Shown here: positions 42,040 to 53,234 of the stretch, one piece after another
Position numbering within the stretch: position 1 is the stretch's first letter
Layout: every line of letters begins with the position of its first letter
Source of the DNA: Blepharisma japonicum
Lineage: Eukaryota > Ciliophora > Heterotrichea > Heterotrichida > Blepharismidae
NCBI GenBank assembly: GCA_949751835.1
Contig: CATKHK010000029.1
Coordinates: 399,646-463,645, forward strand
DNA: 64,000 bases
Direction of reading: 5' to 3'
The notes under the pieces: model-generated
What the model was told of the DNA's origin: nothing
The model's database searches: none
Seen by the model: the letters and a program-made list of their open reading frames with translations, nothing else
Position numbers and translations under genes: made by a program

Positions 42040-43142
42040 AATAATTCACATTTACAACGTTTCTCAGCAGTGATTTCAGTGGACATTTCTTCGATTCTCT
42101 TTTCTTCATTGAATTCCCTTTCTCTTTCTCTTTCTCTCTCTCTGTCGAGTTTCATTTGTAAAATTCTTCTTTCTTCTTCAAGTTCTCTGACTTTTTTCTT
42201 TTCAGCTCCTAAGAGCTCTTCTAATTCTTCAGTATCTTGCTGTTGCTCAATAAATTCTCTTAATTTTACATTTTCTTCATGCTCATTAGTTATTTGCAAC
42301 CTTAAGACTTCTAAAGCATCAATAAGATCTTTATTATGGCATTCTTGCTCAGCTTGCAACTCTCTTATTTGCTCTTTTAAAATTTCATTTTCAGTTGAAT
42401 AATCTTTAATTGAGTTATTTGAGTATTCTTGAAGCTGTGCTTTAAGCTCTTTTAATTGGTTCATATATTCATTATTTTCTTTATTTTTTTCAGCTAGTTC
42501 TTTTTCAAGTTTAAAAAGTCTGCTTTTTAACTGACTTTTTTCATCGTTCATAATTATAATTTTTTCGTTTAATTCTTCAATTTCTTTTTCAGCATTTTGA
42601 ATTAAATCTACCTGCTGTGAATTTCTTTCTAAGGTTTTATCAATACTATTTCCCATATTTTCCCATTGGATTCCCATTTCTTTTATTTTTTCTTTAAGCT
42701 CATGAATTTCTTTATCTTTCTTATCGCAGTTATTTTCGGCTTCAATTATTTTTTCTTTATTTTGATTAATATTGATTTGCTCTATTTCAAGTTTTTCTTC
42801 AAGAATTTTAATTTTCCTTTTTAATTGCTCTATTGTAGTGTGATCTTCGGGCTCTTTTTCATTTGAATGAGTTTGCTTAGGGTAACAATTATCGCAGCAT
42901 CTTTGATCATGAATACGATTTTTTGAGCAATTAAAGCAGACACCTCGATAACAAAACTTGCATAAATATTTTCGAGAATGCGCTAAAGAGCCTTTGCCGA
43001 ATTTAACGTTGCAAATTATGCAGTTTTTGTCTTTTTTATAAGCGGTTTGATCAATTGAAGGGTCAATGATGTCTACGGACTCACCAGTTGTGCTGAGCTG
43101 CTCTTCAGATTGTGTGTTTTCAGTCTCAAGTTGATCCTCCAT
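42036..43142 (-). CDS. FYVE/RING-related zinc finger plus long coiled coil, possible CaaX end
   Basis: 368 residues. Residues about 40-90 hold four Cys pairs: CIIC, CKFC, CFNC and CCDNC, with spacing like a FYVE or FYVE-related finger but without the R-R-H-H-C basic patch, so phosphoinositide binding is doubtful. From about 100 to 350 the protein is continuous coiled coil with a pure Arg-Glu run (REREREREF) encoded by an (AGAGAA)-like repeat at 42113-42152. It ends CKCELF; CELF could be a CaaX prenylation box. A membrane-tethering factor is a reasonable guess. Confidence 0.75.
   Translation of the reverse strand: MEDQLETENTQSEEQLSTTGESVDIIDPSIDQTAYKKDKNCIICNVKFGKGSLAHSRKYLCKFCYRGVCFNCSKNRIHDQRCCDNCYPKQTHSNEKEPEDHTTIEQLKRKIKILEEKLEIEQININQNKEKIIEAENNCDKKDKEIHELKEKIKEMGIQWENMGNSIDKTLERNSQQVDLIQNAEKEIEELNEKIIIMNDEKSQLKSRLFKLEKELAEKNKENNEYMNQLKELKAQLQEYSNNSIKDYSTENEILKEQIRELQAEQECHNKDLIDALEVLRLQITNEHEENVKLREFIEQQQDTEELEELLGAEKKKVRELEEERRILQMKLDREREREREREFNEEKRIEEMSTEITAEKRCKCELF
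42113..42152. repeat. Simple (TTTCTC)-type tract inside a gene
   Basis: A pyrimidine tract of TTTCTC/TCTC units on the plus strand that encodes the Arg-Glu run of the coiled-coil protein on the minus strand. Such tracts vary in length by slippage. Confidence 0.8.
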
Positions 43143-43441
43143 ATTTTATTAATTTGGCATTATTTCGCCTCAAAGTTCGAGAGGTTTTAAATTTTTATGT
43201 CAAAGAGAATTACTCACTAATTTTATAAAAAAAGTAATTATATTTAAATATCCTGCTTTTAAATAATTTTCTCCATTAATCTTTGAAATTAAACTTCCTG
43301 ATTTTTTAATTTTCATAATTATAAAATTAATCATAAATTTAATTTATTAAGACTTTATAGAAAAATACAAATATTGTTATGATAAAGATATCTAAATTAA
43401 TTATATACACAAAAAATTTAATTTTACGTAATATTGTAAAA

Positions 43442-44674
43442 ATGGGCTGTACAGCATCAAGAACAAAAATGAGAGTGGCAGCAGTTAAAACACAAACTCC
43501 TCAAGAGCGTGCTGTGATGGAAAAGATTGAGCAGCTTGCAAATCAGAATACAGAGCTTGTTTCCCCTCAAGAACTAGAATTAATTCGCCAGACGTTTTTT
43601 AGTTTGCAAGAGATTGATGAAACACGCAGAAATAAGTGACTCGAGGCAATACAAGATGATATTCTTTCTCCTCTTTATTTCTCAGTCCAAGGAGAGCTTA
43701 AATATTCAAATGCGCATCCATTTGTTCCTATTCACGAAAAAGTCGAAGAAGTAGGGATAAAAGATTTTCCTACTTTAGGAAAAACAAAAGAAGAATTGCG
43801 TGAATATGCGCTGTATATTTATAATGATTTCATATCTGCATTTAATATTGATATTTTGAAAATTCAGAGACTCATTTTTGCAATTTCAGAAAATTATCAA
43901 AACAACCCATTTCACAATTTTCACCATGGGTTTTGTGTGACACAAGTAAATTTTATTTAGATGCTCTATGCAATTGGTGTAAAAACCAATAAGTATGCAG
44001 ATTTTTTAGAAAGCAAGGATCATCTTGCTTTGCTGGTCTCTGCCATCGGACATGATTTAAATCATCCAGGAGTTACAAATGCTTTTATGATAAATTCTCG
44101 GCATAGTCTGGCAATTCGATATAATGACACATCAGTCCTGGAAAATTACCATGCTGCAACTCTTATTAATTTTCTCGAATTGTCTGGCTGTGATATATTC
44201 TCTGGATTTTCTCCAGCGGAAAAAGTTTATATGAGAAAACAAATAATTCCAGCTATTTTAGCAACAGATATGGCAAAGCATGGACAAGTCATGGAAACTT
44301 TTAGAAATTCTATGGAGCATTACAACAAAGAAAACACAGACCACAAGCAAGCATTTATTGGTATGGCACTTCATTGTGCAGATGTAGGAAACCCAACACT
44401 AAGGTTTGATTTTGCGACTGTATGGTCATTGAGGGTCATAAAAGAATTTAATCAGCAAGTTTGACAAGAAGAACAGAGAGGGATTCCTGTATCAGAATTT
44501 TTGAGAATTGGTAACGACATCAAAAAAATCAAACAAAATCAGGTGGGATTTATTGACATCTTTATCCTGCCACTTTGGAGACTGTTTTACAGTTTTGTGC
44601 CACAAGCAGTGGATTATGTGGAAGCTATAGAAAACAATAGACGCCAGTGGGAATTATTAGAAAAGCTTGAATAA
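43442..44674 (+). CDS. 3',5'-cyclic nucleotide phosphodiesterase, acylated N-terminus
   Basis: 405 residues with one 15-nt intron and two UGA codons. Starts MGCTAS: Gly2 and Cys3 suit myristoylation and palmitoylation. The class I PDE catalytic domain is complete: YQNNPFHNFHHGF, GHDLNHPGVTN (metal His/Asp), HCADVGNP (metal Asp) and NQVGFIDIFILPLW with the purine-clamp Gln. It hydrolyses cAMP and/or cGMP; specificity cannot be read. An in-frame ATG at 43379 would add 21 hydrophobic residues but destroy the acylation signal, so 43442 is preferred. No GAF or other regulatory domain. Confidence 0.94.
43946..43960 (+). other. 15-nt intron
   Basis: GTAAATTTTATTTAG, with an in-frame TAG. Splicing joins GFCVTQ to MLYAIG, the expected continuation of the PDE helix after the HNFHHGF motif. 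Confidence 0.93.
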
Positions 44675-44829
44675 TACATTTTATAAATAAAAAATTTAAT
44701 AAACATATTCATTAATGCCAACAATACATTTATATGAAAAGAAATTCTAATAATTTTTCATCATGTTTTCCTTAATGATAACAAATATTATTTTATGAAG
44801 TAATAAATTGTTACACTAAATATAAATAA

Positions 44830-45765
44830 ATGAACTCTAGAGGAAACAGTCGAAGTTTGAACAGCGAAGATGTACCTAAAACTTATTCTATTTGGCCGTT
44901 TGCACCAGTGTATTTACTATATAGAGATGAAGCGAAGAGAGGAGGAACTGCTCCAGGGCCTTGTGTAAGCTCACTTTCATGCTATCCTCAAAAAATGCCA
45001 GTTAGCTCACAAAAGTATTCTGTCAATTCTATGAATTCGCTGCAAGGAGTACCTTTTTCTCATGAAAATAATAAGATTTCTATAAGAGGATCTGGGTGGA
45101 ATTCTTCAATGGCAGGTCCTATAAAGGCAAGCTCGCTTTTAATACCAGATGATAAGCCAAGAACTGCAAAGCATGCAGAAGTTATCAAGCGTCCAGTGAC
45201 TTTCGGCTTCAAAATTTCAGGGCTAGAAAAGATCAGTGAAACTCCAGCTTCTAGAGAGGCAGATCAAAGAAAATTAAGACCTTTATCTCAGCATAAAGAT
45301 CCTCCAAAAGCTTTAGGTTTATATTTACCTCCAGGTACTTGTACACCTCCGGACACACATTCACTTATGTCAGACAAATGCTGAAATTCGAGATCAAAAA
45401 GAGGCGAATCCCGAAGCGATCAGCATAATATAGAAAAAAGGATTGAGCCTCCCATGACTGCTTTGCCAATTTGTGAAGAGCATGAAAGACCGAAAACTCA
45501 AGGAAGACCAAGAACAAAAATAAGAAATAAAGGACCTATGAAAAGTCCCGCATTTGATGATAATATGTTTAAAAGGCCTGCTAGCGGTAAGTTATACGAT
45601 GTACCTATAATTATCAATAGAGACGAAAAAATAAGTAGAAGGGTTTTAAGTGCAAATTTAACAGCTGGAAGATCACCTAATATGAGGCCACCAACATCAT
45701 TTAAGCCTACACCGCAGTTTCAATCATCGCTGGATTCAGGATTTTTAAACTTATTCAATATGTAA
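44830..45765 (+). CDS. Basic disordered protein, unknown
   Basis: 311 residues joined through one UGA (45382-45384, DKCWNSRSK). Low in hydrophobic residues, rich in Pro, Ser, Arg; short motifs such as IWPFAPVYLLYRDEAKRGG near the N-terminus stand out as possibly folded. No family recognised. Its stop lies three bases from the stop of the convergent gene. Confidence 0.68.
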
Positions 45766-45768
45766 TAA

Positions 45769-47175
45769 TTATATTGTCTTTATTATTGCTTTTAAATTAT
45801 GAAGGACTTCGTTCATTGAAACGTCTTCTTCTAATCTTAAAGCTATTTTAGACATCTTCAAAAAAGATTCAATTTCGCGTACAAAAATAAAAATCTGATC
45901 GATTTTGGCTAAAATCATTGGCTTCTCTTCAGGAATTTCATATAAATGGCAAAAATGCTGCACAATTTGCTCTTCAAAAGTAAATTCTCTTCTAGCGCTT
46001 TTTGGGGTATTTCTGCTTATGTCTTCTAAGGGGTTCATTTTTCTTGATGTAGATTGGGCATTTGTTCTTGCTTCATCTATAGGACTTTTATTTCTAATAT
46101 GGTTTTCTTTTACTCTTCTCAGTTGATCAAGCTCTGAGAACACTTTTTTTAACTTCGGGATTACGTCATCCATTCTTTGGCTACAAATTGATTTATTTTT
46201 TTCTTCTTTGAGATCTGGGAAGACGATAATGCAAACTTCTCTAATAAATTTTTCTAAGTGAGGAACAGCCCTCAAAACTTTTTCAAGCTTTACAACAGCT
46301 CTTACTATATGCTTAGAATCTTTTAAGGTCAGGATTTTACAAATTTCACTTATGATGGTACTATTTTCATCAACTTTTTTCGATAAATTTTCATTTATAT
46401 TTTCAGATTTTGATAATTCTTGCTGTAATTTGTGAAAATCATGCTTTAGTTCATTATACTCATCTTCCAAGTCTTGATATTTATCATTTGACTTTACATT
46501 TCTTAAATTCTCTTCTAATTGCTGAATTAGCTGATTAAGCTCTCTGGTCTTATTTTCATAACTTAAAATTAATTCGAATGTTTTTATATCAGTCGGATTT
46601 TTTGGACTGGAATTTCTCCCATAAAATTTTTTAAAAATAATTTCTGTACCATCGTTTTCATCAATATTTTTCTTATCAAAACACATTAAAACGTCATTTA
46701 AAGTGCGTAATAAGTTTTGTACATTTATAGTCTGCTCTAAAGGCTGAAAATTAAGTTTTACCAAAATTTCATTGATATTATTTATCATTTTTTGATTTGG
46801 ATCTTTTATTTCAATACTTTCAGGTTTTTTCAACAATAAATTTTTTAGTTCAGAAGTATTTTTTAAAAAATCATCAGCAGATTTTAACACTCTCATATCT
46901 TCACTTTTTAATGGTTCTTCTAAATCGCTAAATATTCTTCTTTTTCCTGAATATCCATGAGATCCATACAGCTCTCTATTATCCAATATTAATTCTTCAT
47001 TATTTCTTTCTTGAGCTTCATCAATCTCATCCTGAAAAATAATCGAATTTTCTTTATGAAAGCTTTCTTGTGAGTATTCATATTCATCTTTATCAATATC
47101 CCACTCAGTTCAATTTCTATCTCGACTTTCATCAGTCGCAATAGCAGTGCTGCCTTTAATTGGGGTTTTTGACAT
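45769..47175 (-). CDS. Coiled-coil protein, paralogue of the gene at 18283-19785
   Basis: 468 residues with one UGA (DRNWTEWD). The start at 47175 (MSKTPIKGST) is the first ATG of the open frame. Acidic N-terminus, a helical module (SADDFLKNTSELKNLLLK, then INEILVKLNFQPLEQTINV), a coiled coil around 200-270, and a second helical module with ISEICKILTLKDSKHIV and FCHLYEIPEEKPMIL. Same element order as the protein encoded at 18283-19785. Function unknown. Confidence 0.75.
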
Positions 47176-47203
47176 TTTGAATTTATTTTCGAATTTATTT
47201 ATA

Positions 47204-48130
47204 TTATTCAAAAGTTATTTCGAACAAACTTTTGCCAGCTTTGAAGACCATGGCATTATAAATTTCAAAATCTTCTTCCACAAATAGCCAAGTCCCATTT
47301 GTTGACTTTTTATTGCCATCTCCATCTTCTAATACCCATCCTCGATCTGGGAAATATTGGACATTACATTGATATCTTGACATACTGTTATCTTCAAATC
47401 GAATCCTACAATCTACCATTCTTCCAATCAAAATTTTTCCTTCAGCATCCGTGAAGGTGATCACTTCATTTTGTTTTGGACCTTCTAAAAATTTTAAACT
47501 TATTTTGCTATTTAGAACTTACTTTGGCATGTTTGGAACAAATTGAGTTGCCATGTGTGAATCGCCGAATGAAATAATATAACTGTCTCGTAGTACTAAT
47601 GGAGCGTCAATTCTTACAAACGTCCCTGTTCCTTCACCTAAGTCTGATATAAAATATTTTCCTTTATTTGGTATAAATTTAATGACTAAATGCTTTTTTC
47701 CCATACCTTTATCTAGTTCATCGACTACAAAGTCGTTTATAACTTCATCACCATCCATCGCAGCAGCTCCTATATAGGTGCACAAATCGCTCTTATTCCT
47801 TCTAGAATTAATCATCCCAGCTGCATTTATGTGTAGTGCGGTACCAGGCTCAATAACAGTGCTATCTACCACTGTTATTTTTATTTTTGGATATTCAGAA
47901 ATTTCTTTTTCTGTCAATGGGGTCATATAAAGGCTTAAATTGCTCTCATCTACAGTCCCTTGAACTCCGCTTACTCCCTGCTCAAAATGATGAGAAAAGC
48001 GTGAATGAGAAACGTTCGAGTTAGTCTCAAGCTGCATGACTCTAGGAAGTTGGCTGTCACTTTCAACTTCGTTGGAATCTTGGCAACACCACTAGATGAA
48101 GAATACTCGTAATAATAACTTGAATTTCAT
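47204..48130 (-). CDS. Double FHA-domain protein
   Basis: 298 residues with two 15-nt introns. A basic leader MKFKLLLRWCC is followed by an acidic stretch. A first FHA-like domain lies at about 85-190 (GKKHLVIKFIPNKGKYFISD, then GTGTFVRID) and a second at about 200-295 with the typical IGRMVDCRI, MSRYQC and NGTWLFVE elements. FHA domains bind phosphothreonine peptides. In the second domain the S-R-x-H motif is S-R-Y-Q, a change at a contact position. The CC near the N-terminus could be palmitoylated. Confidence 0.8.
47508..47522 (-). other. 15-nt intron between the two FHA domains
   Basis: GTAAGTTCTAAATAG on the minus strand. It interrupts a codon and introduces a TAA; splicing joins FVPNMPN to KISLKFLEG. 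Confidence 0.88.
48092..48106 (-). other. 15-nt intron near the 5' end of the FHA gene
   Basis: GTATTCTTCATCTAG on the minus strand. It contains an in-frame TAG; splicing joins MKFKLLLR to WCCQDSNE. Confidence 0.82.
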
Positions 48131-48417
48131 TTTCTGAAAGTTTTTATCTTATGAATTTTACATAAAATGGAACATATGAGGTAAATGAAATTGGCATTAA
48201 CTAAACTTATTTTAAATGGAAAATTATAGGAAATAAATATAAAGGTTTATATAAGTATCATTATATGTTTTATTAATTTTTTCCTCACAGGCTATGTTTT
48301 TTTGGATGTTTTCTTTTATAACTCTATTAATATTGATTTTAGTTAAATTTATAAAAGCTTTCAATTTATTCGAAATGTGGAAAATTGATTATAATATTTA
48401 AACTTAAAATTATATCT

Positions 48418-50145
48418 TTACAAAAAAGAATAAGAATATTTCAGGAGTTTTCTTGTTCTGTAGCCCCTAAAAACTGTTTGAATATAAATAATAGCTTCAT
48501 GAATAGCTTTATAAAGCTTTCTTGTAATATAACTTCGATATTTTGCTTGGATTTTTATTATATTTGATTTAATTTTCAAATATTTTTTTCTTTGTAATCA
48601 TCCCTTAATATTCGCTTGAATTTTCACTATTTTTTCTTTTTCCTTTTCATATTTCGCCATAGAAATCATTTTTTTATTTATTTTTGGCTCTGGAGACTCC
48701 ATTTTAACCTTCATCGGCATCGGAGTTAAATCAAAATTTACCTTTTTTTCTTTATCTTTCTCAATAACTTTTACAATTCTAGTCTGCTTAATACCAATCG
48801 CATCTTTGTCTATATAAGTTTTAGTTTTTTGTTCTTGTTTTTCTATGAATTTTGAAATATGAAAATTCTTCATAGCTTGATATCTTTTTCAATTTTTTTG
48901 AATATTAATTGCAGAATTTTCAAGCCCATTTTCGTTTTCATTAGAAATTTCTACTGATTTTGATATTAATTTATTTTCAATCGAATTTCGTTTTTCAGGA
49001 GCTGGAGTGACACTTTTTCCAGGTCTTGTGTATGCAGGCTTCTTTTTACTACTTGGAGGGATTGGGGTTTTACTTGTATGATTTTCATGATGTATGCATG
49101 AGTGTTTTTTTATGTTTGGATTATTTATATAACGTGGCTGGACATATTTATAAGTGTTAGTTTTTATAGGAGATACTGAAATTGATGCAATTTTTTTAGG
49201 CTCGAAACTATTATTAAGCACATTCATAGGATCTTTTCTTTTTTTCATAAAAGTATTAAATCTTGGACGGGAAAAGGGCTGAGTTGACAAAAGGCCTACC
49301 GATTTTACTGTTGATTTTGTAGATGTAGCATTAGATGAAGGATGGCTGATTTTTATAGGATCATTTAAATGATCACTTAACCTTTTACTAAAAGCATTAG
49401 GTAGCTTTTGGTATACTAATTCAGAATCTCATCTATTTCTTGAATCAATTATATGGGATCCTGACACAGAGCTTAACGACTCAGCTTGACGTTTTCTTTG
49501 TGGAGAAACCCTTGAATATTCAATTGGTGACAAAATCCTTTCTTTTCCTCTTAAGTTACTTAATTGTGCATTTTCCAAACCAATTTTTAGTGTTTCTGTG
49601 AGATCATGGTCTTCTCCTAAATATTTTAAGGATAATCCATACCCTTTTCTATAAATATTCAACGCATTTTTCTTTTGATTTAAATATTCATATTCTGTCC
49701 CTACATTATGATATGCAATCATCAAGGTTTCTAATAAATTTTCATTCTTATCATGGCATGAGTTTAAAATATCCAAAGCTTCTATCGAAAATTCTAACGC
49801 TTTATCATGGTCTCCAAGTTGTGAATAAATTGCACAAATATTTAGATGAGTGCCAGCGATATTAATTGAGTCTGTAGGATAGTCCTTTTCAAGCTCCAAA
49901 GCATTTTTTAAATAAAGCAAAGCTTTATTTAGTTCTCCAGCACGCTTAAAAAAACAGCCTAAATTGTTCCAAGTTGTCCCCAAAAGTTTCATTGATTTTT
50001 GGTCTTCTTTTCCTAGTAGAATTCCTTCAGCTTTTTTAAGTAAATCATATGTTAAATTTAAGTTTCCTTCTCTCAAATAATTCATCGCTAACTTATTGAA
50101 ATTCATAGCTGACACTTCATCGTCAATTTTTACATCTGGCATCAT
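48418..50145 (-). CDS. TPR protein with C-terminal IQ motifs
   Basis: 575 residues joined through three UGA codons (RNRWDSEL, QKNWKRYQ, KGWLQRK). The N-terminal 200 residues hold about four to five tetratricopeptide repeats of the kinesin-light-chain type (TTWNNLGCFFKRAGELNKAL, GTHLNICAIYSQLGDHDKAL, IAYHNVGTEYEYLNQKKNAL). A disordered basic linker of about 200 residues follows, then four IQ motifs: INIQKNWKRYQAMK, KIQANIKGWLQRK, KIQAKYRSYITRK and YIQTVFRGYRTRK. IQ motifs bind calmodulin. TPR-IQ proteins of this kind occur in cilia and basal bodies; that role is inference. Confidence 0.85.
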
Positions 50146-50209
50146 TTTATGATTTTTGCATTAGAAACATATAGAAAGTCTAAGAAAATTAAGGAAGATA
50201 ACTGTTAAG

Positions 50210-50770
50210 TTAATGACTACGAGTAAGAGGTCTTGCAGCCACAAAAGTTGATCTGAGGGCTTTAGAAGGTGCTCTTACTGTTTCATGCAATAATGGGAAT
50301 CTGATCTTCGAGTTGTAAAATTGTCCTGTGGTTGAACGCTTAACTTGGTCATAGGTGTGTAAAACCTTGGTGTGGACAATGTGGATGGTTTCTGGTCTTG
50401 CTCTATGGCGGCCAGCCATATCCATGTAAAGTCTTCCTATTGCACCACATAATGAGGTTTCTCTGTATTCTTTGTACATGTTGGTGACTCCTGTTCTGGT
50501 TTCATATCTTAGGGTGATTCCGTAGGTTTTAGCGTGGAGGGTTCTTTTTTCTTTGATTTCTTTAACAGAAACGATTTCCCCATGGGATGGCTTGATTTTG
50601 TTCATTCGCTTGACAAAATACCAAAATCTTGATTTTGCTTTGACCTCATCACTTGCGAAGATTCTCATCCTGTAAATGGTAGGGTTCTCGTCCTTTTCTG
50701 ATGGGAGTCTTCGGCCAGCAATCACGTATTCTCTGATGTGCATTGCGAGTGTAGGGTCACTTTTCACCAT
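50210..50770 (-). CDS. RPL18A: 60S ribosomal protein L18a (eL20)
   Basis: 186 residues, close to the family length. Characteristic stretches: REYVIAGRRLPSEKDENP, RFWYFVKRMNKIKPSHGEI, GITLRYETRTGVTNMYKEYR and IHIVHTKVL. Trp is UGG. Structural protein of the large subunit. It starts about 326 bases from the PLAC8 gene and is 64 bases from the TPR-IQ gene. Confidence 0.97.
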   Translation of the reverse strand: MVKSDPTLAMHIREYVIAGRRLPSEKDENPTIYRMRIFASDEVKAKSRFWYFVKRMNKIKPSHGEIVSVKEIKEKRTLHAKTYGITLRYETRTGVTNMYKEYRETSLCGAIGRLYMDMAGRHRARPETIHIVHTKVLHTYDQVKRSTTGQFYNSKIRFPLLHETVRAPSKALRSTFVAARPLTRSH

Positions 50771-51096
50771 TGCTTATTATAAAATTGGCTTAGATATATA
50801 ATTTTTGAGAGGAAGTGGACTTATATTAGAAGATAGACAGATAATAAGTGAAAAGCGGATTGTTTTATATTTTAGTAGACGCTGAAACTATGTAATATCT
50901 TTATGCAACTATCTGTTATTGCATTTGCTTAGATAAACTTATTGAGTTTAAATTGACCTAAATATTAAGGAAAGTTATGATAGCCGCATAGATTCTCAAT
51001 GATTAACTTAATCCTTAAAATTTGCAATTCGAAATTTATTAGATAGAAGCTGTTAAAATTCTGTGAAAGTCATATTCAAAGATGACTCAAATTAAT
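50771..51096. other. Non-coding spacer, nothing recognised
   Basis: 326 bases of AT-rich DNA between the L18a start and the PLAC8 stop. No feature seen. Confidence 0.4.
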
Positions 51097-51486
51097 TTAA
51101 GCTTTAGGAGGCTGAGGTGGTGGAGCTTCGCTTGCATTGAATATTGACCTTGTCTCATCTTTAAATTTAAAAATCATCGTTTCTCTCCATTCTTGGTTTA
51201 CTGCACAACAAGCACAACAGCATGAGCAGCATAAATCTTGAACAAATCCGCCTTCTATGTTAAGTTTCTGTCTCAACTGGCTTCGGTTTATGGCTTGGCC
51301 TATACATCCTAAAAAGCATGCACATGCACAAGCTTGAAGGCCTGTGTGATCTATTAAACTATGCGATTTACATTGCATGCATGCGATACCGCATGGAACG
51401 CAGACTGAAAATAAGCACATTGCAGGATTTTTGCAGCATTGGAAAAGTAGAGCTTTTCAATTGTTTGTTGCAGGGCGAACTGCCAT
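51097..51486 (-). CDS. PLAC8-family Cys-rich membrane protein
   Basis: 129 residues, one UGA (TNNWKALLFQCC). The PLAC8 plan is visible: FQCCKNPAMCLFSVCVPCG near the N-terminus, a hydrophobic Cys-rich centre, LRQKLNIEGGFVQDLCCSCC, then CCAVNQEWRE. Members of this family sit in plasma membrane and act in metal export or cell-size control; the role here is open. The tail is Pro-rich. Confidence 0.85.
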
Positions 51487-51756
51487 TTTAGAAAATATTC
51501 TAAATTCAATAGGAGTTTTTAATAATTTTTAGGTTTTTAAAAATATATGAAATTTATTCATTATGTGGATTGAGCCAAAGCTAATGCATCAATTTGCTAT
51601 ATTTTTATTAAAAATTAATCATTAATGAAAACAAATTAACTCAATTTGCTAAATCTAATTTTATAGACAGCCAGAATCGACTAAAAATAATTGAGAAAAA
51701 ATATTAGATTAAAAATTAAGATAGCTGCCTTAATTTATAAGAAAGGTTTTATTATA

Positions 51757-53064
51757 TTAAATTTTACTGACAAAATCAAATTTTTTGGATTCAAGATCAA
51801 ATATAATAAGCTCTCTTTTGGAATTGATAAACCACAAATTATTATCATAATATGCTCCAAATGACCAAATGCATGAATTACTAACAGTGTTGTTTCCAAT
51901 CATTTTCCATTTCATTGGATTTAATTCTTCACTTTCATATATTTTTTGTGATGTTTCAATAATATAAGCTTTTCCATTTCCAACAAATCCTCTCTTGTAA
52001 ATATCACGTGCTAATTCTAAGCCTTGAATCTGTTTAAAATTGTTCTTTTTTATATCATATTTCAACAGAATATTGGAGCGCATGCTTGCCAATAATAAAA
52101 TATCACAAAAAATAAAGCTTGTGCTATATTGATAATCTCCACCAGGAAGAGAGCGGAGGGATTTTCAAGATTTTTTCTTTAAACAGAATTTCTCTGATAC
52201 GCCAGATACTCCTCCTAAGCAATAAATATGGTCATTATACAAAACTGAGCTTAAGTCGCAGTTGCTTTTACCTGTAGGCAGCTCCACTACATTTTTTCCC
52301 TTTTCAATTATGAATGTATTACCATTTACACTCTTATTTACTAAATTTCCATAACAGAATATGCTTCCATTTGAAAGGTAGCAGATTGATATGCCTTTTC
52401 ATGGTGTTTCTTTTATGTTTAAGACAGTCTTTATAAGTTTTTTATTAGCAAGATTGTACTCTTTAAGCTCCTTTGCAGTGTCTCCAAAGTAGAAAATGCT
52501 TTCTATATGGTTGTAATATCCACAGATTTCTTGAAATGGGCTGATATTTGTCAGTTTAAACGAATTGTTGATGATATCAAGTATGGCTTTAGTTTTAATT
52601 CAATCATTTTTTATTCTTCAAGTTATTGATCTATATTTTGCTTCAGCAGGTTTCAATCTTAAAATAAGTTGATAATCATTTACTTTAGGATAGGTTGGAA
52701 CCTCTTTCATATACAATGCTGCCTTGATTAGTTCATCAGCCTTTTTCTCAAGGTTGTTTAAGATTTTAAATGATTTGTTTTTATATTCTGCTAAGCAGCG
52801 AAATATTTTTCTATATTCTTCAATCAAGTATTTTTTACCGTTTTTAATATCTGTTTTAAGTTTGTGAACTTCATTTATTACTATCTGTCGAGTTTTTGGG
52901 TCAGGTGTGTGCCAAAGGTCTTGCAGCTTATGATGTGTATCTTGAAGACTTTGAAGGTGACTAAAGCAATGTCGTTCACAAAATAGCGTAGGCTCGTTTA
53001 AACACTCACAGAATCCTTGAGGCTTTAGAGCACAACTTCTATCAAAACACTTGATGGCTTCCAT
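51757..53064 (-). CDS. B-box/kelch protein, tandem family copy A (intact)
   Basis: 435 residues with four or more UGA codons. The N-terminal 45 residues form a B-box-like zinc finger (CFDRSC, GFCECL, LFCERHCFSHL, with a later His), then a coiled coil at about 60-125, a conserved EVPTYPKVNDYQLILRLKP linker and a kelch-type propeller from about 160 with blades such as HIYCLGGVSGVSEKF followed by the Trp in KKKSWKS. This is a TRIM-like order without a RING. All frames join without lesion. Copy A is nearly identical to copy C at the DNA level. Function unknown; B-box/coiled-coil/kelch proteins usually form multimers and bind partners with the propeller. Confidence 0.85.
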
Positions 53065-53234
53065 ATTAATTAATTCTATGGCTATTATGATATAATAAAT
53101 TCCCGCACCCTTTTAGCTAAGAATTCCATCTAATTTATTTACTAAAATTAGAGAGCATTGAAACTACATATATAAAAGCTATGAAAATTCTATCAATAAA
53201 TATTAGAATGGGTTTCTTTAGAAACATAATTTAT

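Noticed and set aside
42113-42152. Simple repeat considered as a recombination or regulatory element
   Set aside because: It is fully explained as codons of the Arg-Glu run in the coiled coil.
48385-48567. 60-codon plus-strand ORF
   Set aside because: Opposite to the IQ-motif exon of the TPR-IQ gene, which has four recognisable IQ motifs.
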